Shown: one piece after another, positions 51,211-60,216 of the stretch
Layout of the letters: each line of letters starts with the position of its first letter
Position numbering within the stretch: the stretch's first letter is position 1
Assembly (NCBI GenBank): GCA_947625145.1
Contig: CANQNC010000006.1
Span: 1 to 64,000 of the forward strand
Direction of reading: 5' to 3'
From: an uncultured Clostridia bacterium
GTDB taxonomy: Bacteria > Bacillota > Clostridia > Christensenellales > CAG-917
DNA length: 64,000 bases
Notes under the pieces: model-generated
What the model was told of the DNA's origin: nothing
Seen by the model: only the letters and a program-made list of their open reading frames with translations
The model's database searches: none
Program-made: the position numbers and the translations under genes

Positions 51211-52047
51211 ATGAGAACAATTTGTTTTTGTCGTATCGTTGACGAGGTGGCGCGTATGACCGAGGCGTGCTTCGGCGTGACGCCGTCCTATCTTGCGGCT
51301 TTGCGGAGCGCAAGGGAGAAGGAAAGCTCTCCCGCCGCGGCGTATGCAATGGATATGTTGCTTCAAAACGCCCGCCTTGCGCAAAAAAATCGGCTTCCCG
51401 TCTGTCAGGACACGGGCATGGCGGTGTTTTTCGTGCGATTGGGGCAGGACGTCAGGATCGAGGGCGGGTTGCTTACGGACGCGATAGACGAGGGAGTGCG
51501 CAGAGGCTACGGCGCAAACGGCTTGCGCGCGAGCGTGCTGGACCCCATCACGCGGAAGAACACGGGGGACAACACTCCCGCCGTCGTGCATGTGGAACTT
51601 GTCGATGGAGACAGCCTCGAAATAGATTTTTTGCCCAAGGGCTTCGGCAGCGAAAACATGTCAAAACTGTATATGCTCACTCCTTCCGAGGGACGAGAGG
51701 GGATAAAGCGTTGCGTGACGGAGGCGGTGCGCGCGGCAGGGGCAAATCCATGTCCTCCCGTGGTTGTGGGCGTGGGGATAGGCGGCACTGCGGATATGGC
51801 GTGCGTCCTCGCAAAAAAACAGCTTTTGCGAGAGGTGGGCGCTCCGTCCGACGACGAGGAACTCGCCGCGCTTGAAACAGAGATAAAGGACGAGATAAAC
51901 GCGTTGCGCATAGGAGCGCAGGGCTTCGGCGGGGATACGACCGCGCTTGCGGTGCACATCGGCAAATATCCCACGCACATCGCCGCGCTTCCCGTGGCGG
52001 TGAACATACAATGCAACGCCGCGAGGCTTGCAAAGGTGGTGCTGTGA
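51211..52047 (+). CDS. Class I fumarate hydratase, alpha subunit
   Basis: A 278-residue iron-sulfur subunit interconverting fumarate and malate together with the beta subunit. P-V-C-Q-D-T-G near residue 63 and N-P-C-P-P-V-V-V-G-V-G-I-G-G near 177 carry the cluster and substrate contacts. I-G-A-Q-G-F-G-G-D-T is near residue 234. L-tartrate dehydratase is a close relative and cannot be fully excluded. The ATG has no SD and follows its promoter by 6 bases. The stop overlaps the beta subunit start by one base. Confidence 0.93.
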   Translation: MRTICFCRIVDEVARMTEACFGVTPSYLAALRSAREKESSPAAAYAMDMLLQNARLAQKNRLPVCQDTGMAVFFVRLGQDVRIEGGLLTDAIDEGVRRGYGANGLRASVLDPITRKNTGDNTPAVVHVELVDGDSLEIDFLPKGFGSENMSKLYMLTPSEGREGIKRCVTEAVRAAGANPCPPVVVGVGIGGTADMACVLAKKQLLREVGAPSDDEELAALETEIKDEINALRIGAQGFGGDTTALAVHIGKYPTHIAALPVAVNIQCNAARLAKVVL

Positions 52048-52595
52048 TGGAAACAAAAACCATACGTCTGAACGCTCCTTTCGACAGCGCGGAGCTTGCA
52101 AAGCTGAAAGCGGGGGACAGAGTTGAGATATCGGGCGTTTTGTACACCGCAAGGGACGCCGCGCACAAGAGGCTTGTCGCGTTGCTCGAAAAGGGCGAGC
52201 CTCTTCCCTTTGACATAGATGGGCAGGGGATATATTACGTCGGCCCGTGCGTGAAAGACGGAAGGATCCTCTCCGCGGGGCCAACCACGTCGTACAGAAT
52301 GGACGCATACGCTCCCGCACTTTACGAGCGCGGGCTTGCTGCGACGATCGGCAAGGGGGACAGAAGCGAGGAAGTCTACCGTGCGATAAAGAAGAGCGGA
52401 GGAGTGTATTTTGCGGCGATAGGGGGCGCGGGCGCGCTGTACGCCGCTTGCGTCACGGACGCTCGGATCCTCGCGTACGAGGAGCTCGGCGCGGAGGCGG
52501 TGAGGCGGCTTGTCGTAAAAGATATGCCCGTCGTCGTCGCGATCGACTCAAACGGCGACAGCGTTTATCGCGGGAGTTTCGACTTTGGGGATTGA
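52047..52595 (+). CDS. Class I fumarate hydratase, beta subunit
   Basis: A 182-residue subunit with the swivelling domain of the two-part fumarase. Marks are A-R-D-A-A-H-K-R near residue 36, Y-Y-V-G-P near 61, G-P-T-T-S-Y-R-M-D near 76 and A-A-I-G-G-A-G-A-L near 124. ATG 52047 shares one base with the alpha stop (TGATG) and has AGGTGGT upstream, so the two are made in equal amounts. A longer in-frame start inside the alpha gene is rejected. Confidence 0.94.
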   Translation: METKTIRLNAPFDSAELAKLKAGDRVEISGVLYTARDAAHKRLVALLEKGEPLPFDIDGQGIYYVGPCVKDGRILSAGPTTSYRMDAYAPALYERGLAATIGKGDRSEEVYRAIKKSGGVYFAAIGGAGALYAACVTDARILAYEELGAEAVRRLVVKDMPVVVAIDSNGDSVYRGSFDFGD

Positions 52596-52605
52596 GCTTT
52601 GTTTT

Positions 52606-52643
52606 GCGCTCGACTTTCGGATTTGAAAACAGAGCGCTTTTTT
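52606..52643 (+). terminator. Probable terminator of the fumarase operon
   Basis: GCGCTC (52606-52611) pairs with GAGCGC (52632-52637) across a 20-base loop, followed by six T. Confidence 0.5.
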
Positions 52644-52669
52644 GCCTTGTCCGCGTGCGGCGAATAGTC

Positions 52670-52698
52670 TTGACTTTTGTCATAAAATCTTTTAGAAT
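52670..52698 (+). promoter_or_regulatory. SigA promoter of the ROK kinase gene
   Basis: TTGACT (52670-52675), 17-base spacer, TAGAAT (52693-52698). The transcript would begin near 52705. Confidence 0.78.
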
Positions 52699-52711
52699 AA
52701 AAAAAGTAATT

Positions 52712-52733
52712 TTTCGCGGAAATCTTCGCGAAA
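52712..52733 (+). promoter_or_regulatory. 5' leader hairpin of the ROK kinase mRNA
   Basis: TTTCGCG / CGCGAAA with an 8-base loop, at about +8 of the predicted transcript and just before the SD. It may protect the mRNA 5' end. Confidence 0.5.
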
Positions 52734-52749
52734 GCGGCGGGGTGGAACT

Positions 52750-53700
52750 GTGTTTGTAGGTGTGGATATCGGCGGCATGAGCATCAAAGCGGGCGTCGTG
52801 GACGGGTCGGGAAAGATCTTGAGCAAGGCGTCCTGCGAGTGCAACGGCAAACTGAACGAGTCCGAAATTGCGGACAGAATATGCGATCTTGCAACAAAGG
52901 TCGCAAACGACGCGGGCTTTGACATACGCGACGCGGAGGGCATAGGCATAGGCTGTCCCGGCTCGATTTACGACGAGGAGGGGATCGTGCGATATTCCTG
53001 CAATCTCAACCTCAAAAACGCGCCCCTCGCAAAAGACGTGAAGGACAGGCTGGGCGTTGAGGTCAAACTCGGCAACGACGCAAATTGCGCCGCGCTCGGC
53101 GAAACGCTGTTCGGCGCGGGGAAGGGCTGCAAAAACACAGTCATGATCACTCTCGGCACGGGAGTGGGCACGGGGATCGTCGCGGACGGACGACTTGTGA
53201 CAGGCAATCGCTCGGCGGGCGCGGAGGGCGGACATATTCAGCTCAGCGTGGGCGGCGCAAAGTGCGGCTGCGACAAGAGAGGGCACTTCGAGGCGTACGC
53301 TTCCGCAACGGCGCTTATGCGCATGACCGCCGAGGCGGCAAAACGACATCCCGAAAGTTTGCTTGCCAAGCTCGCTGAGGGCGGGATAAGCGGCAAGACC
53401 GCGTTTGAGGCGGCAAGAGCGGGCGACAGGACGGCAAAAGCCGTGGTCAACAGATATCTGACATACGTCGGCATGGGGCTTGTGAGCCTCGCCAACATTT
53501 TTTATCCCGAAAAGATCATCATCGGCGGCGGGATATCCAACGAGGGAGACGCCGTGATGAGACCCCTTCAAAAATATGTGTCCGAAAACGTCTATGGCGC
53601 GGAATACAACCCGAAGATAGAGGTCGTCGCCGCAACGCTCAGAAACAACGCGGGCATAGTCGGCGCCGCCGCGCTGTTTATGACAAAACGCGAGGCATGA
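52750..53700 (+). CDS. ROK family sugar kinase, probably glucokinase
   Basis: A 316-residue ASKHA kinase. The phosphate-1 loop G-V-D-I-G-G-M-S-I-K is near residue 4, with E-G-I-G-I-G-C-P-G-S near 63, and N-D-A-N-C-A-A-L-G-E with the catalytic Asp near 118. T-L-G-T-G-V-G-T-G-I is near 139 and A-G-A-E-G-G-H near 161. The ROK zinc motif is present as C-G-C-D-K-R-G-H-F-E. These match bacterial glucokinases of the group. It starts with GTG 52750 after a G-rich SD. The radical-SAM gene begins 7 bases after the stop. Confidence 0.9.
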   Translation: MFVGVDIGGMSIKAGVVDGSGKILSKASCECNGKLNESEIADRICDLATKVANDAGFDIRDAEGIGIGCPGSIYDEEGIVRYSCNLNLKNAPLAKDVKDRLGVEVKLGNDANCAALGETLFGAGKGCKNTVMITLGTGVGTGIVADGRLVTGNRSAGAEGGHIQLSVGGAKCGCDKRGHFEAYASATALMRMTAEAAKRHPESLLAKLAEGGISGKTAFEAARAGDRTAKAVVNRYLTYVGMGLVSLANIFYPEKIIIGGGISNEGDAVMRPLQKYVSENVYGAEYNPKIEVVAATLRNNAGIVGAAALFMTKREA

Positions 53701-53707
53701 TTTTCGT

Positions 53708-55474
53708 ATGGATGAGTATGTGACAAAATTCAACAGACTGCTCGCCTCGGTGGAAAAACCGGGGAGATATTCGGGAGGAGAATGGAACACTCCCGACATG
53801 AGCGGCGAGAGACGGGGAGATATGTGCTTTTGCTTCCCCGAACTTTACGAGATAGGCATGAGCAACCTCGGCGTGCAGATCCTCTACGACGTTGTAAACC
53901 GGACGGAGGGCTTCAAGGCGGAGCGTTGCTTCGCGCCCGCGGAAGACATGGCAAAGGCGCTGAAAGAAGCCGATATCCCGCTTTTGTCCATAGAGACAAA
54001 AAAACCTTTGAAAGACTTCACCGTGGTGGGCTTTTCCGTGGGCTTCGAGTTGCTGTACACAAACGTGCTGTATATGATGGACCTTGCGCGCATCCCGTTC
54101 AGATACGCGGACAGAAAGCAGGAGGACCCCGTCGTCATCGCGGGGGGACCATGCTCGGTCAATCCCGAACCGTTTGCGGACTTTTTCGACGCCATCGTCA
54201 TAGGCGAGGGTGAGGAAGCGGACATAGAACTTCTCAAAAGAGTGACGGAGGGCAGAGAAAGGGGACTTTGCAGAGAGGATATCTTGAAAAGCCTCCTCGA
54301 CATAGAGGGCGTGTACGTCCCCGCGCTGTTCAAGGCGGGGGACAAGGTGAAAAAGGCGGTGGTAAGGGACTTTGAAAACGCGCCCTATCCTACAAAGCCC
54401 TTGGTCCCGACCATAGAGAGCGTGCACGACAGGGCCACGCTCGAACTGTATCGCGGTTGCGCGGCGGGCTGTCGCTTCTGCCAAGCGGGGTTTTGGTATC
54501 GCCCCATAAGGGAGCGCAGCGCGGAAAAATGCGCCGAGTACGCGAGGAGCATGATAGAAAGCACGGGCTTCGGCGAGCTGTCGTTGTGCTCGCTGTCCAC
54601 AAGCGATTATTCCGAACTCGAAGCGCTCGAGGACGAGTTGAGCCCGTATTGCAGACAGCGCCGCGTGACAATGGCGCTCCCCAGCCTCAGGATAAGCTCC
54701 TTCAAGCCGGATATGGCGAGGGATTCCCGCAAAAACTCTTTGACGTTTGCGCCCGAGGCGGGCACGCAGAGGCTAAGAGACGTCATCAACAAAAACGTAA
54801 GCGAAGAGGAGATAGACAAAATATCCGTCGCTTTCGAGGCGGGCTACGACAGCGTGAAGTTGTACTTCATGCTTGGGCTTCCCACCGAGACGGACGAGGA
54901 CCTCAAGGGGATAGCGGACATTTGCAGGCGACTCAAATCTTTGTACTTCCAAAAGCGCAACAAAAAGGGGCTGAACATTTCGGTCAGTTGCGCGGTGTTC
55001 ATTCCAAAGCCCTGCACTCCCTTCCAGTGGGAGGCGCAGATATCCCTGTCCGAGATGCTCCGCCGACAAAACTATTTGCGGTCGCTTTTGCGCGAGATCA
55101 AGGGAGTATCCTTCTCGTGGCACGGCGCGGAGAGCTCGGTTTTGGAAGCGGCGCTTGCAAGAGGAGACAGAAAGCAATCGTACGTCATAGAGAGGGCGTA
55201 CGCGCTCGGCGCTCGTTTCGACAGCTGGACGGAGAAGTTCGATTGGGGGATATGGCAACGGGCGTTCACGGACGTGGGCGTCACAATGGAGCAATACACC
55301 CGCGAGAGAGAGGAGGACGAGCCTCTCCCTTGGGACTTTATTGACGCGGGAGCCTCAAAAAGATATCTGCTTGCCGAAAGGAAGAAGTCGCGCGAGGGAG
55401 TCGCCACGCGGAATTGCCGCGAGGGTTGCAACGCTTGCGGCGCGAACAGGCTGGGAAGGTGCACGATATGCTAG
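53708..55474 (+). CDS. TIGR03960-type radical SAM protein (B12-binding-like)
   Basis: A 588-residue radical-SAM enzyme. The N-terminal part resembles a B12-binding fold, with G-F-S-V-G-F-E-L-L near residue 104. The radical-SAM cluster motif is C-A-A-G-C-R-F-C near residue 255, followed by F-W-Y-R-P-I-R-E-R. The C-terminus has further Cys (N-C-R-E-G-C-N-A-C-G and C-T-I-C). In Firmicutes this protein is always near its partner TIGR03936 and RNase G, as here. The reaction is not established; tRNA or rRNA modification is often suspected. The SD is weak, so translation may depend on the ROK gene. Confidence 0.92.
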   Translation: MDEYVTKFNRLLASVEKPGRYSGGEWNTPDMSGERRGDMCFCFPELYEIGMSNLGVQILYDVVNRTEGFKAERCFAPAEDMAKALKEADIPLLSIETKKPLKDFTVVGFSVGFELLYTNVLYMMDLARIPFRYADRKQEDPVVIAGGPCSVNPEPFADFFDAIVIGEGEEADIELLKRVTEGRERGLCREDILKSLLDIEGVYVPALFKAGDKVKKAVVRDFENAPYPTKPLVPTIESVHDRATLELYRGCAAGCRFCQAGFWYRPIRERSAEKCAEYARSMIESTGFGELSLCSLSTSDYSELEALEDELSPYCRQRRVTMALPSLRISSFKPDMARDSRKNSLTFAPEAGTQRLRDVINKNVSEEEIDKISVAFEAGYDSVKLYFMLGLPTETDEDLKGIADICRRLKSLYFQKRNKKGLNISVSCAVFIPKPCTPFQWEAQISLSEMLRRQNYLRSLLREIKGVSFSWHGAESSVLEAALARGDRKQSYVIERAYALGARFDSWTEKFDWGIWQRAFTDVGVTMEQYTREREEDEPLPWDFIDAGASKRYLLAERKKSREGVATRNCREGCNACGANRLGRCTIC

Positions 55475-56112
55475 TTTTCAAATACGTCAAACTCGAGGAG
55501 AGCAGATATATATCCCACATCGACTTGCTCAGGCATGTTTCGAGGATATTGCGGAGGGCGGGGATACCCGTCAAGCAGTCGCTGGGCTTCAATCCGCACG
55601 CGTTGGTCTTTTTCTCGCCCCCGCTTGCGCTTGGCGTAGGCTCGGTCGCGGAATATCTCGTCGCGGATACGGACATGGACAAGGAAGAGGCGTTTGAACG
55701 TTACAACGCCTCCGTGCCGAACGGCCTGCAAGCGACGGACGTTTTCGAGTGTGAAAAAAATCCGAATCTTCAAGCGCGGATAGTCGCCGCGGATTATGTT
55801 TTCGACGTCCCGTACGCAAGCCTTCCCCTAGGCGACGAGCTGTGGATAGAGTACGACAAAAAAGGGGAGAGGGTCAAAGAGAACGTGCGCGACAAGGTGC
55901 TCTGCCAATTTGAGCAAGACGGCAAACTTGCGCTCAGACTCAGCACGGGCGCGGTCAATCTTCGCCCGGACAGGCTGTTGGACTTTTTGAGGGACAGCAT
56001 GGGAAAACGACTTGACTGTTGCGACGTGACGAGGACGAGGCAATATATCCTTGAAAACGAGGAGCTGAAAGATGTTGACAATGCGTTGCAAAACGCAAGC
56101 ATAAATCGCTAA
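55468..56112 (+). CDS. TIGR03936/DUF2344 radical-SAM-associated protein
   Basis: A 214-residue partner of the preceding radical-SAM protein. The opening F-K-Y-V-K-L-E-E-S-R-Y-I-S-H-I-D-L-L is typical, followed by R-R-A-G-I-P-V-K-Q-S and F-N-P-H near residue 45. ATG 55468 overlaps the preceding gene by 7 bases and has GGAAGGTG upstream, so translation is coupled. In other genomes the two parts can be fused. The function is unknown. Confidence 0.92.
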   Translation: MLVFKYVKLEESRYISHIDLLRHVSRILRRAGIPVKQSLGFNPHALVFFSPPLALGVGSVAEYLVADTDMDKEEAFERYNASVPNGLQATDVFECEKNPNLQARIVAADYVFDVPYASLPLGDELWIEYDKKGERVKENVRDKVLCQFEQDGKLALRLSTGAVNLRPDRLLDFLRDSMGKRLDCCDVTRTRQYILENEELKDVDNALQNASINR

Positions 56113-56209
56113 AACGGCATTTGATTTGTCGATTTTGCGCTTATAAACCGCGTGTTTTGCAAACTGATATACAACAACAAACTGACGCAAAAACGAATCG
56201 GAAGGAAAG

Positions 56210-57712
56210 ATGAAACAACTGATCATTGATTACACCCCATATTGCACGCGAGCGGCGCTCGTGGAAAACGGCGAGATGATAGACTTTGCCGTGGAGACCA
56301 CAAACGCGCACGGGCTGGTCGGCAATATCTACAAGGGTCGCGTGGAAAACGTGCTGGAGGGCATGAAGGCGGCTTTTGTCAACATAGGGCTTGAACGCAA
56401 CGGCTTTTTGTATGTGGGGGACTCCCGCGTGGACAGGGACCGCATACAAAGCACGATGCCGTCGTCGTCGCGCTCCATAAGCGCGGGGGACGTGATCATG
56501 TGTCAGGTGGTCAAGGATCAGTTCGGCAACAAGGGCGCGAGGCTTGCGACGGACATCACGTTGCCCGGGTACTATCTTGTTTTGCTTGCTGGTTCGCACT
56601 TCATCGGCGTTTCCCGAAAGATAGAGGACGACGAGCGCAGGGAATATCTCGAACAGCTCGTGCAATCCATCTGTCCCCCCGACATGGGTTTCATCATCCG
56701 CTCGGCGGCGGACAAGGCGACGGACAGGGACATCGTGATAGAGGCGACTCAGCTTCTGTCCATGTGGGAGAAGATAAAGGCGGACTTTGCCAAAGCCCCC
56801 GAAAAGAGTTTGGTTTTTGCCGAAATGAGCCTTTTTGAAAGGGCAATACGCGACACTTTCAGCGAGGAAGTGGACAAAGTTGTCGTCAACGACGAGGGCG
56901 TGCGTCACGCGCTGGAGGGCAGGATAGGAAGCGCGAAGATAGAGCTGTATCAGGGCGAAAGAAGCATAATGGCGTACTTCGGGCTGAGTTCGCAAATAGA
57001 CCACCTCTGCGACAGAAGAGTGGACATCTTGGGCGGCGCGTATATCGTGATAGACAAGACGGAAGCGCTGACTGTAATAGACGTCAACACGGGGCGATTT
57101 GTTGGAGGCAAAGACCTCGAGGACACGGTTTTCCGCACAAATCTCGCCGCGGCGGAGTGCATCGCCCGTCAGCTTAGGATGCGCAACATCAGCGGCATCG
57201 TCATCATCGACTTCATAGATATGGAGCTGAAGGAGCACCGCGAGAAGGTCGTGGAAAAGCTGAAAAGCGCGCTCAAACACGACACGCACAAGACGTCCAC
57301 GGTGGGCATGACGTCCTTGGGGCTTGTCGAGCTCACCCGCAAAAAAACGCGCGTGGGCATGGACGAATTTATGCTTCAGCCCTGCAAGGAGTGCGGAAGC
57401 GGCTTTGTGAAGAGCGACCTCTCCCTCGCCTTTACGCTTAGGGACGAGCTGATCGACCGATTGCTTGCAAACCGCACGCGCACGGCGTATGTCGGCGTGC
57501 ATCCCGCGATTTTTGCCATCGTCAAAGAGAGCAACCTCATGCAACGCAAACTTGCGACCTCTTGGGCGGACAAGGAGATATACCTGTATGTGGACGAAGG
57601 TTTGCGCAGGGACAAGTTCTTGTTTTCGGAGACCGCTCCCGAGCCTCGTCCCGCGATCTGTTGCAGGCTTGTGGACTTTGACGCCGCGCGGGAGCTTCCC
57701 GCAAGCGACTGA
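56210..57712 (+). CDS. rng: Ribonuclease G/E family endoribonuclease
   Basis: A 500-residue RNase of the RNase G type, without the long C-terminal scaffold of RNase E. The S1 domain starts at G-N-I-Y-K-G-R-V-E-N-V near residue 36. The DNase-I-like catalytic part has V-I-D-V-N-T-G-R-F and I-I-D-F-I-D-M carrying the catalytic aspartates, and the zinc-link C-K-E-C is near residue 395. SD GGAAGG precedes ATG. In many Firmicutes rplU-ysxB-rpmA follow; here they do not. Confidence 0.95.
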   Translation: MKQLIIDYTPYCTRAALVENGEMIDFAVETTNAHGLVGNIYKGRVENVLEGMKAAFVNIGLERNGFLYVGDSRVDRDRIQSTMPSSSRSISAGDVIMCQVVKDQFGNKGARLATDITLPGYYLVLLAGSHFIGVSRKIEDDERREYLEQLVQSICPPDMGFIIRSAADKATDRDIVIEATQLLSMWEKIKADFAKAPEKSLVFAEMSLFERAIRDTFSEEVDKVVVNDEGVRHALEGRIGSAKIELYQGERSIMAYFGLSSQIDHLCDRRVDILGGAYIVIDKTEALTVIDVNTGRFVGGKDLEDTVFRTNLAAAECIARQLRMRNISGIVIIDFIDMELKEHREKVVEKLKSALKHDTHKTSTVGMTSLGLVELTRKKTRVGMDEFMLQPCKECGSGFVKSDLSLAFTLRDELIDRLLANRTRTAYVGVHPAIFAIVKESNLMQRKLATSWADKEIYLYVDEGLRRDKFLFSETAPEPRPAICCRLVDFDAARELPASD

Positions 57713-57856
57713 CTCTCATAACGGCAACGGGCAAGGCGGCAATGGCTTTTCCGTGCGGTTCGTTCACATTTTACCTCATCGCAAATTATTATGTTTATGT
57801 CGTCGGGCGGCGATAACACGAAGAGTGTATCCGACCGCATTTGCTTCGCTGTCGCT

Positions 57857-57885
57857 TGCAAAACCCGAATATGTGTGCTAAAATT
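57857..57885 (+). promoter_or_regulatory. SigA promoter of the MDR dehydrogenase gene
   Basis: TTGCAA (57857-57862), 17-base spacer, TAAAAT (57880-57885), 17 bases before ATG 57903. Confidence 0.72.
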
Positions 57886-57902
57886 GCAAACGGTGATATG
57901 TT

Positions 57903-58877
57903 ATGAAGGCTTGGCATATTCTGGATTCAAACGAAGTCAAACTTGAGGAGAGCGCCCTCGTCCGAAAGGAAGGAGAGGTGAAACTTAAGATCACTTCCAT
58001 CGCGGTCAACGCGCAGGAACTTGCGTATCTCGTCAAGGAGGATTCTCCCATTTCCGTCCCCGCTCATTCGGCGATCGCCAACGTCAGCGAAGCGGACGAG
58101 GACAGCGGGCTGAAGTTCGGCTCGCGCGTGGCGATATCCCCCTTCTTCAACGTTGAGGAAAACGGTGAGACCATCGTCAAGACAGTGGGCGTGGACGTGG
58201 ACGGATTGCTGAAAGATTTTGTTTGCGTTCCGCAGGAAAACGTGTTTCCCCTTCCCGACGGCATCACGGACGAACAGGCTGTGTTTGCGGACTATATCGC
58301 CATGGGCAACAAGGTTTTCGAGGAGATGGAGTGCGAACAAGGGGATTACGTCGTCATTGTCGGCGCGGGCACCTTGGGGCTTATCCTCTGCCAACTCGCA
58401 AGCTATTATCAGATGGTCCCCGTGCTTGTCGATCTCGACTCCGAAAAGCTGGAGCTTGCCAAAAAGTGGAACGTCAACTACGTGCTCAACCCCACCTTCG
58501 ACAACCTCGAGCGCAGGGTGGAGCAGATCACGGGCGGCAGAATGTGCGAAGCCGCCGTCTTTGCTGGAGAGGGCGTGGGCTTGAACGCGGCGATACGCCT
58601 TGTCAAAAACAAAGGGGAGATCGTGCTTGCGGGATTCTCCTTCCACGAAAAGCACACCGTCGAGACGGACAGTATCCTCAAAAAACAGCTGAGGCTCAAA
58701 GGCGTTTGCAACGGCGAGGGGGAGATATCCTCCGCCATCAACCTGCTTGCAAACAAGATCGTTCGCACGGACGGCTTGCTCAGCGCCCGCTTCGACTTCG
58801 ACAACGTGCCCAAACTTGTGGACGAATGCGTCAAATATCCTTTCAAATACTCCAACATTCTCGTGACCACCAACTGA
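57903..58877 (+). CDS. Medium-chain dehydrogenase/reductase family protein without zinc ligands
   Basis: A 324-residue MDR-fold protein. The GroES-like N-terminal half covers residues 1-135, and the Rossmann half starts at V-V-I-V-G-A-G-T-L-G near residue 149, with V-D-L-D-S-E-K-L-E-L-A-K binding the adenosine side. The conserved catalytic G-H-E segment reads P-A-H-S-A here, and neither the Cys/His zinc ligands nor the four-Cys structural loop is present. It is therefore not a classical alcohol dehydrogenase; a reductase or a related sugar-alcohol enzyme is possible. SD GGTGAT is present. It is a single-gene unit with its own terminator. Confidence 0.82.
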   Translation: MKAWHILDSNEVKLEESALVRKEGEVKLKITSIAVNAQELAYLVKEDSPISVPAHSAIANVSEADEDSGLKFGSRVAISPFFNVEENGETIVKTVGVDVDGLLKDFVCVPQENVFPLPDGITDEQAVFADYIAMGNKVFEEMECEQGDYVVIVGAGTLGLILCQLASYYQMVPVLVDLDSEKLELAKKWNVNYVLNPTFDNLERRVEQITGGRMCEAAVFAGEGVGLNAAIRLVKNKGEIVLAGFSFHEKHTVETDSILKKQLRLKGVCNGEGEISSAINLLANKIVRTDGLLSARFDFDNVPKLVDECVKYPFKYSNILVTTN

Positions 58878-58910
58878 TTTGACCCGCGGGATATAGAGGC
58901 TTGAACCAAG

Positions 58911-58945
58911 GTATTGCAAATGTGGTTTGCAATACTTTTTCTTTT
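58911..58945 (+). terminator. Rho-independent terminator of the MDR gene
   Basis: Perfect 10-bp stem GTATTGCAAA / TTTGCAATAC with a 5-base loop, then TTTTTCTTTT. The spacer from here to 59358 has no gene, only AT-rich sequence with repeated ATTTGCAT-like words. Confidence 0.92.
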
Positions 58946-59324
58946 GCCGTGCTTGAATTTTGCCCCGTTTCGGCGTACGAATGGAAATTTGCATGTGAAT
59001 AGAATTCGAATACGAATGTGATTTGCTTATAAATAAGGATCTTCATGCAAATCGAACTTCGCCTGTAAATATGAATTGAAATTGCGCTTGCGCCCAAATC
59101 CGTTTGCATTTGAAGGAAAATCATTTGAGTTTTTTTGTTCGAGTTTTTGATGTTTGTCGTTTTTGCATTTAGGAAGCGCGCAAAAGAGGGCGTATGCTAG
59201 CGTGTTTGATTGCGCGAAGCGTTTTCCTTTTGAGACAGTTTTCAAAAGTCTGTCATGCGGGCGGGAGTCGATGTCTTCCTCTTCCGCCATGCCGCGCGAG
59301 TTTTGTCTTAATTTGGGCGTAAGC

Positions 59325-59352
59325 GATATTGCGAGGGCGGCGGGAATATAGT
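59325..59352 (+). promoter_or_regulatory. SigE-like promoter of the spoIIIA operon
   Basis: GATATT (59325-59330), 14 bases, then AATATAGT (59345-59352) approximates the SigE consensus expected for spoIIIA. Its end is 6 bases before ATG 59359. Confidence 0.5.
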
Positions 59353-59358
59353 TTGAAT

Positions 59359-60216
59359 ATGTTTGACGGATTGATATGCGGAAGAATCGCCGTGGCGATC
59401 GCCGACAACGTTTCGGAAAATACCCTTGCGGAGCTGAGGCTTCGGATAGGCAAGCCTCCGCTTGCGATAGACATATTCGGCGAGCGGAAGAGGATTGACG
59501 AGGCGGGGGATATGACGGCAAAAATTTTGGACGGCATTTTGACGCGCGCGACAAACATGTCCGTTTACTCCGTCAGCGACGAGCTTGTGAGAGGATACAT
59601 CCCCTCGAAAAACGTCAGGATAGGCGTGGGCGGCGAGGGTGTGCTTGACGAGGGCAAGCTGATAGGCATAAAAAACATATCATATCTTGTTTTGCGGGTG
59701 CCTCGCCAGATAAAAAGCGCGGCGGACGCGCTGATAGACGGAATAATGGGCAAGGGTCAAAGACCTCGCGTCAAAAGCACGCTGATCATTTCCCCTCCGG
59801 GCGGTGGAAAGACCACTGTGCTTCGGGAGCTTGCGAGGCGGATATCCTACAAACTGAACGTGGTCGTCATAGACGAAAGATACGAGCTTGCGGCGATCTC
59901 GGACGGCGCGCCCTCCCTTGACATAGGCGAGTGCGAGGTGGTCAGCGGCGTCCCCAAACAGCTTGCGTACGAAAGTTGTGTGAGGGCGATGAGCCCCGAC
60001 GTCATCATCACGGACGAGCTTTTCAAGGCGTCCGAGGCGGAGGCGATAGAGGACGTGATGCGTTGCGGCGTAAAGGTGATCGCATCCGTCCACGGCGACG
60101 GCGTGCGAAGCCTCGAAGCCTCGAAGGTTTACGCGCCCCTTCTTCAACGCTTCGAGAGGGCGATAGTTTTAGGGCGCTATCCCGCGGGAAGAGTTGTCGA
60201 GGAAGTTGAGCTATGA
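59359..60216 (+). CDS. spoIIIAA: Stage III sporulation protein AA
   Basis: A 285-residue cytoplasmic AAA+-like ATPase that powers the SpoIIIA-SpoIIQ channel in the mother cell. Walker A P-P-G-G-G-K-T-T is at residues 146-153, followed by L-N-V-V-V-I-D-E-R-Y-E-L as Walker B, and the secretion-ATPase-like D-V-I-I-T-D-E-L segment. ATG 59359 is chosen over TTG 59329 because the family begins about here. No SD is seen. Its stop overlaps spoIIIAB (ATGA). Confidence 0.95.
   Translation: MFDGLICGRIAVAIADNVSENTLAELRLRIGKPPLAIDIFGERKRIDEAGDMTAKILDGILTRATNMSVYSVSDELVRGYIPSKNVRIGVGGEGVLDEGKLIGIKNISYLVLRVPRQIKSAADALIDGIMGKGQRPRVKSTLIISPPGGGKTTVLRELARRISYKLNVVVIDERYELAAISDGAPSLDIGECEVVSGVPKQLAYESCVRAMSPDVIITDELFKASEAEAIEDVMRCGVKVIASVHGDGVRSLEASKVYAPLLQRFERAIVLGRYPAGRVVEEVEL

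Noticed and set aside
56141-57544. Minus-strand open frame opposite RNase G
   Set aside because: The sense frame carries all RNase G motifs; the antisense frame is a composition shadow.
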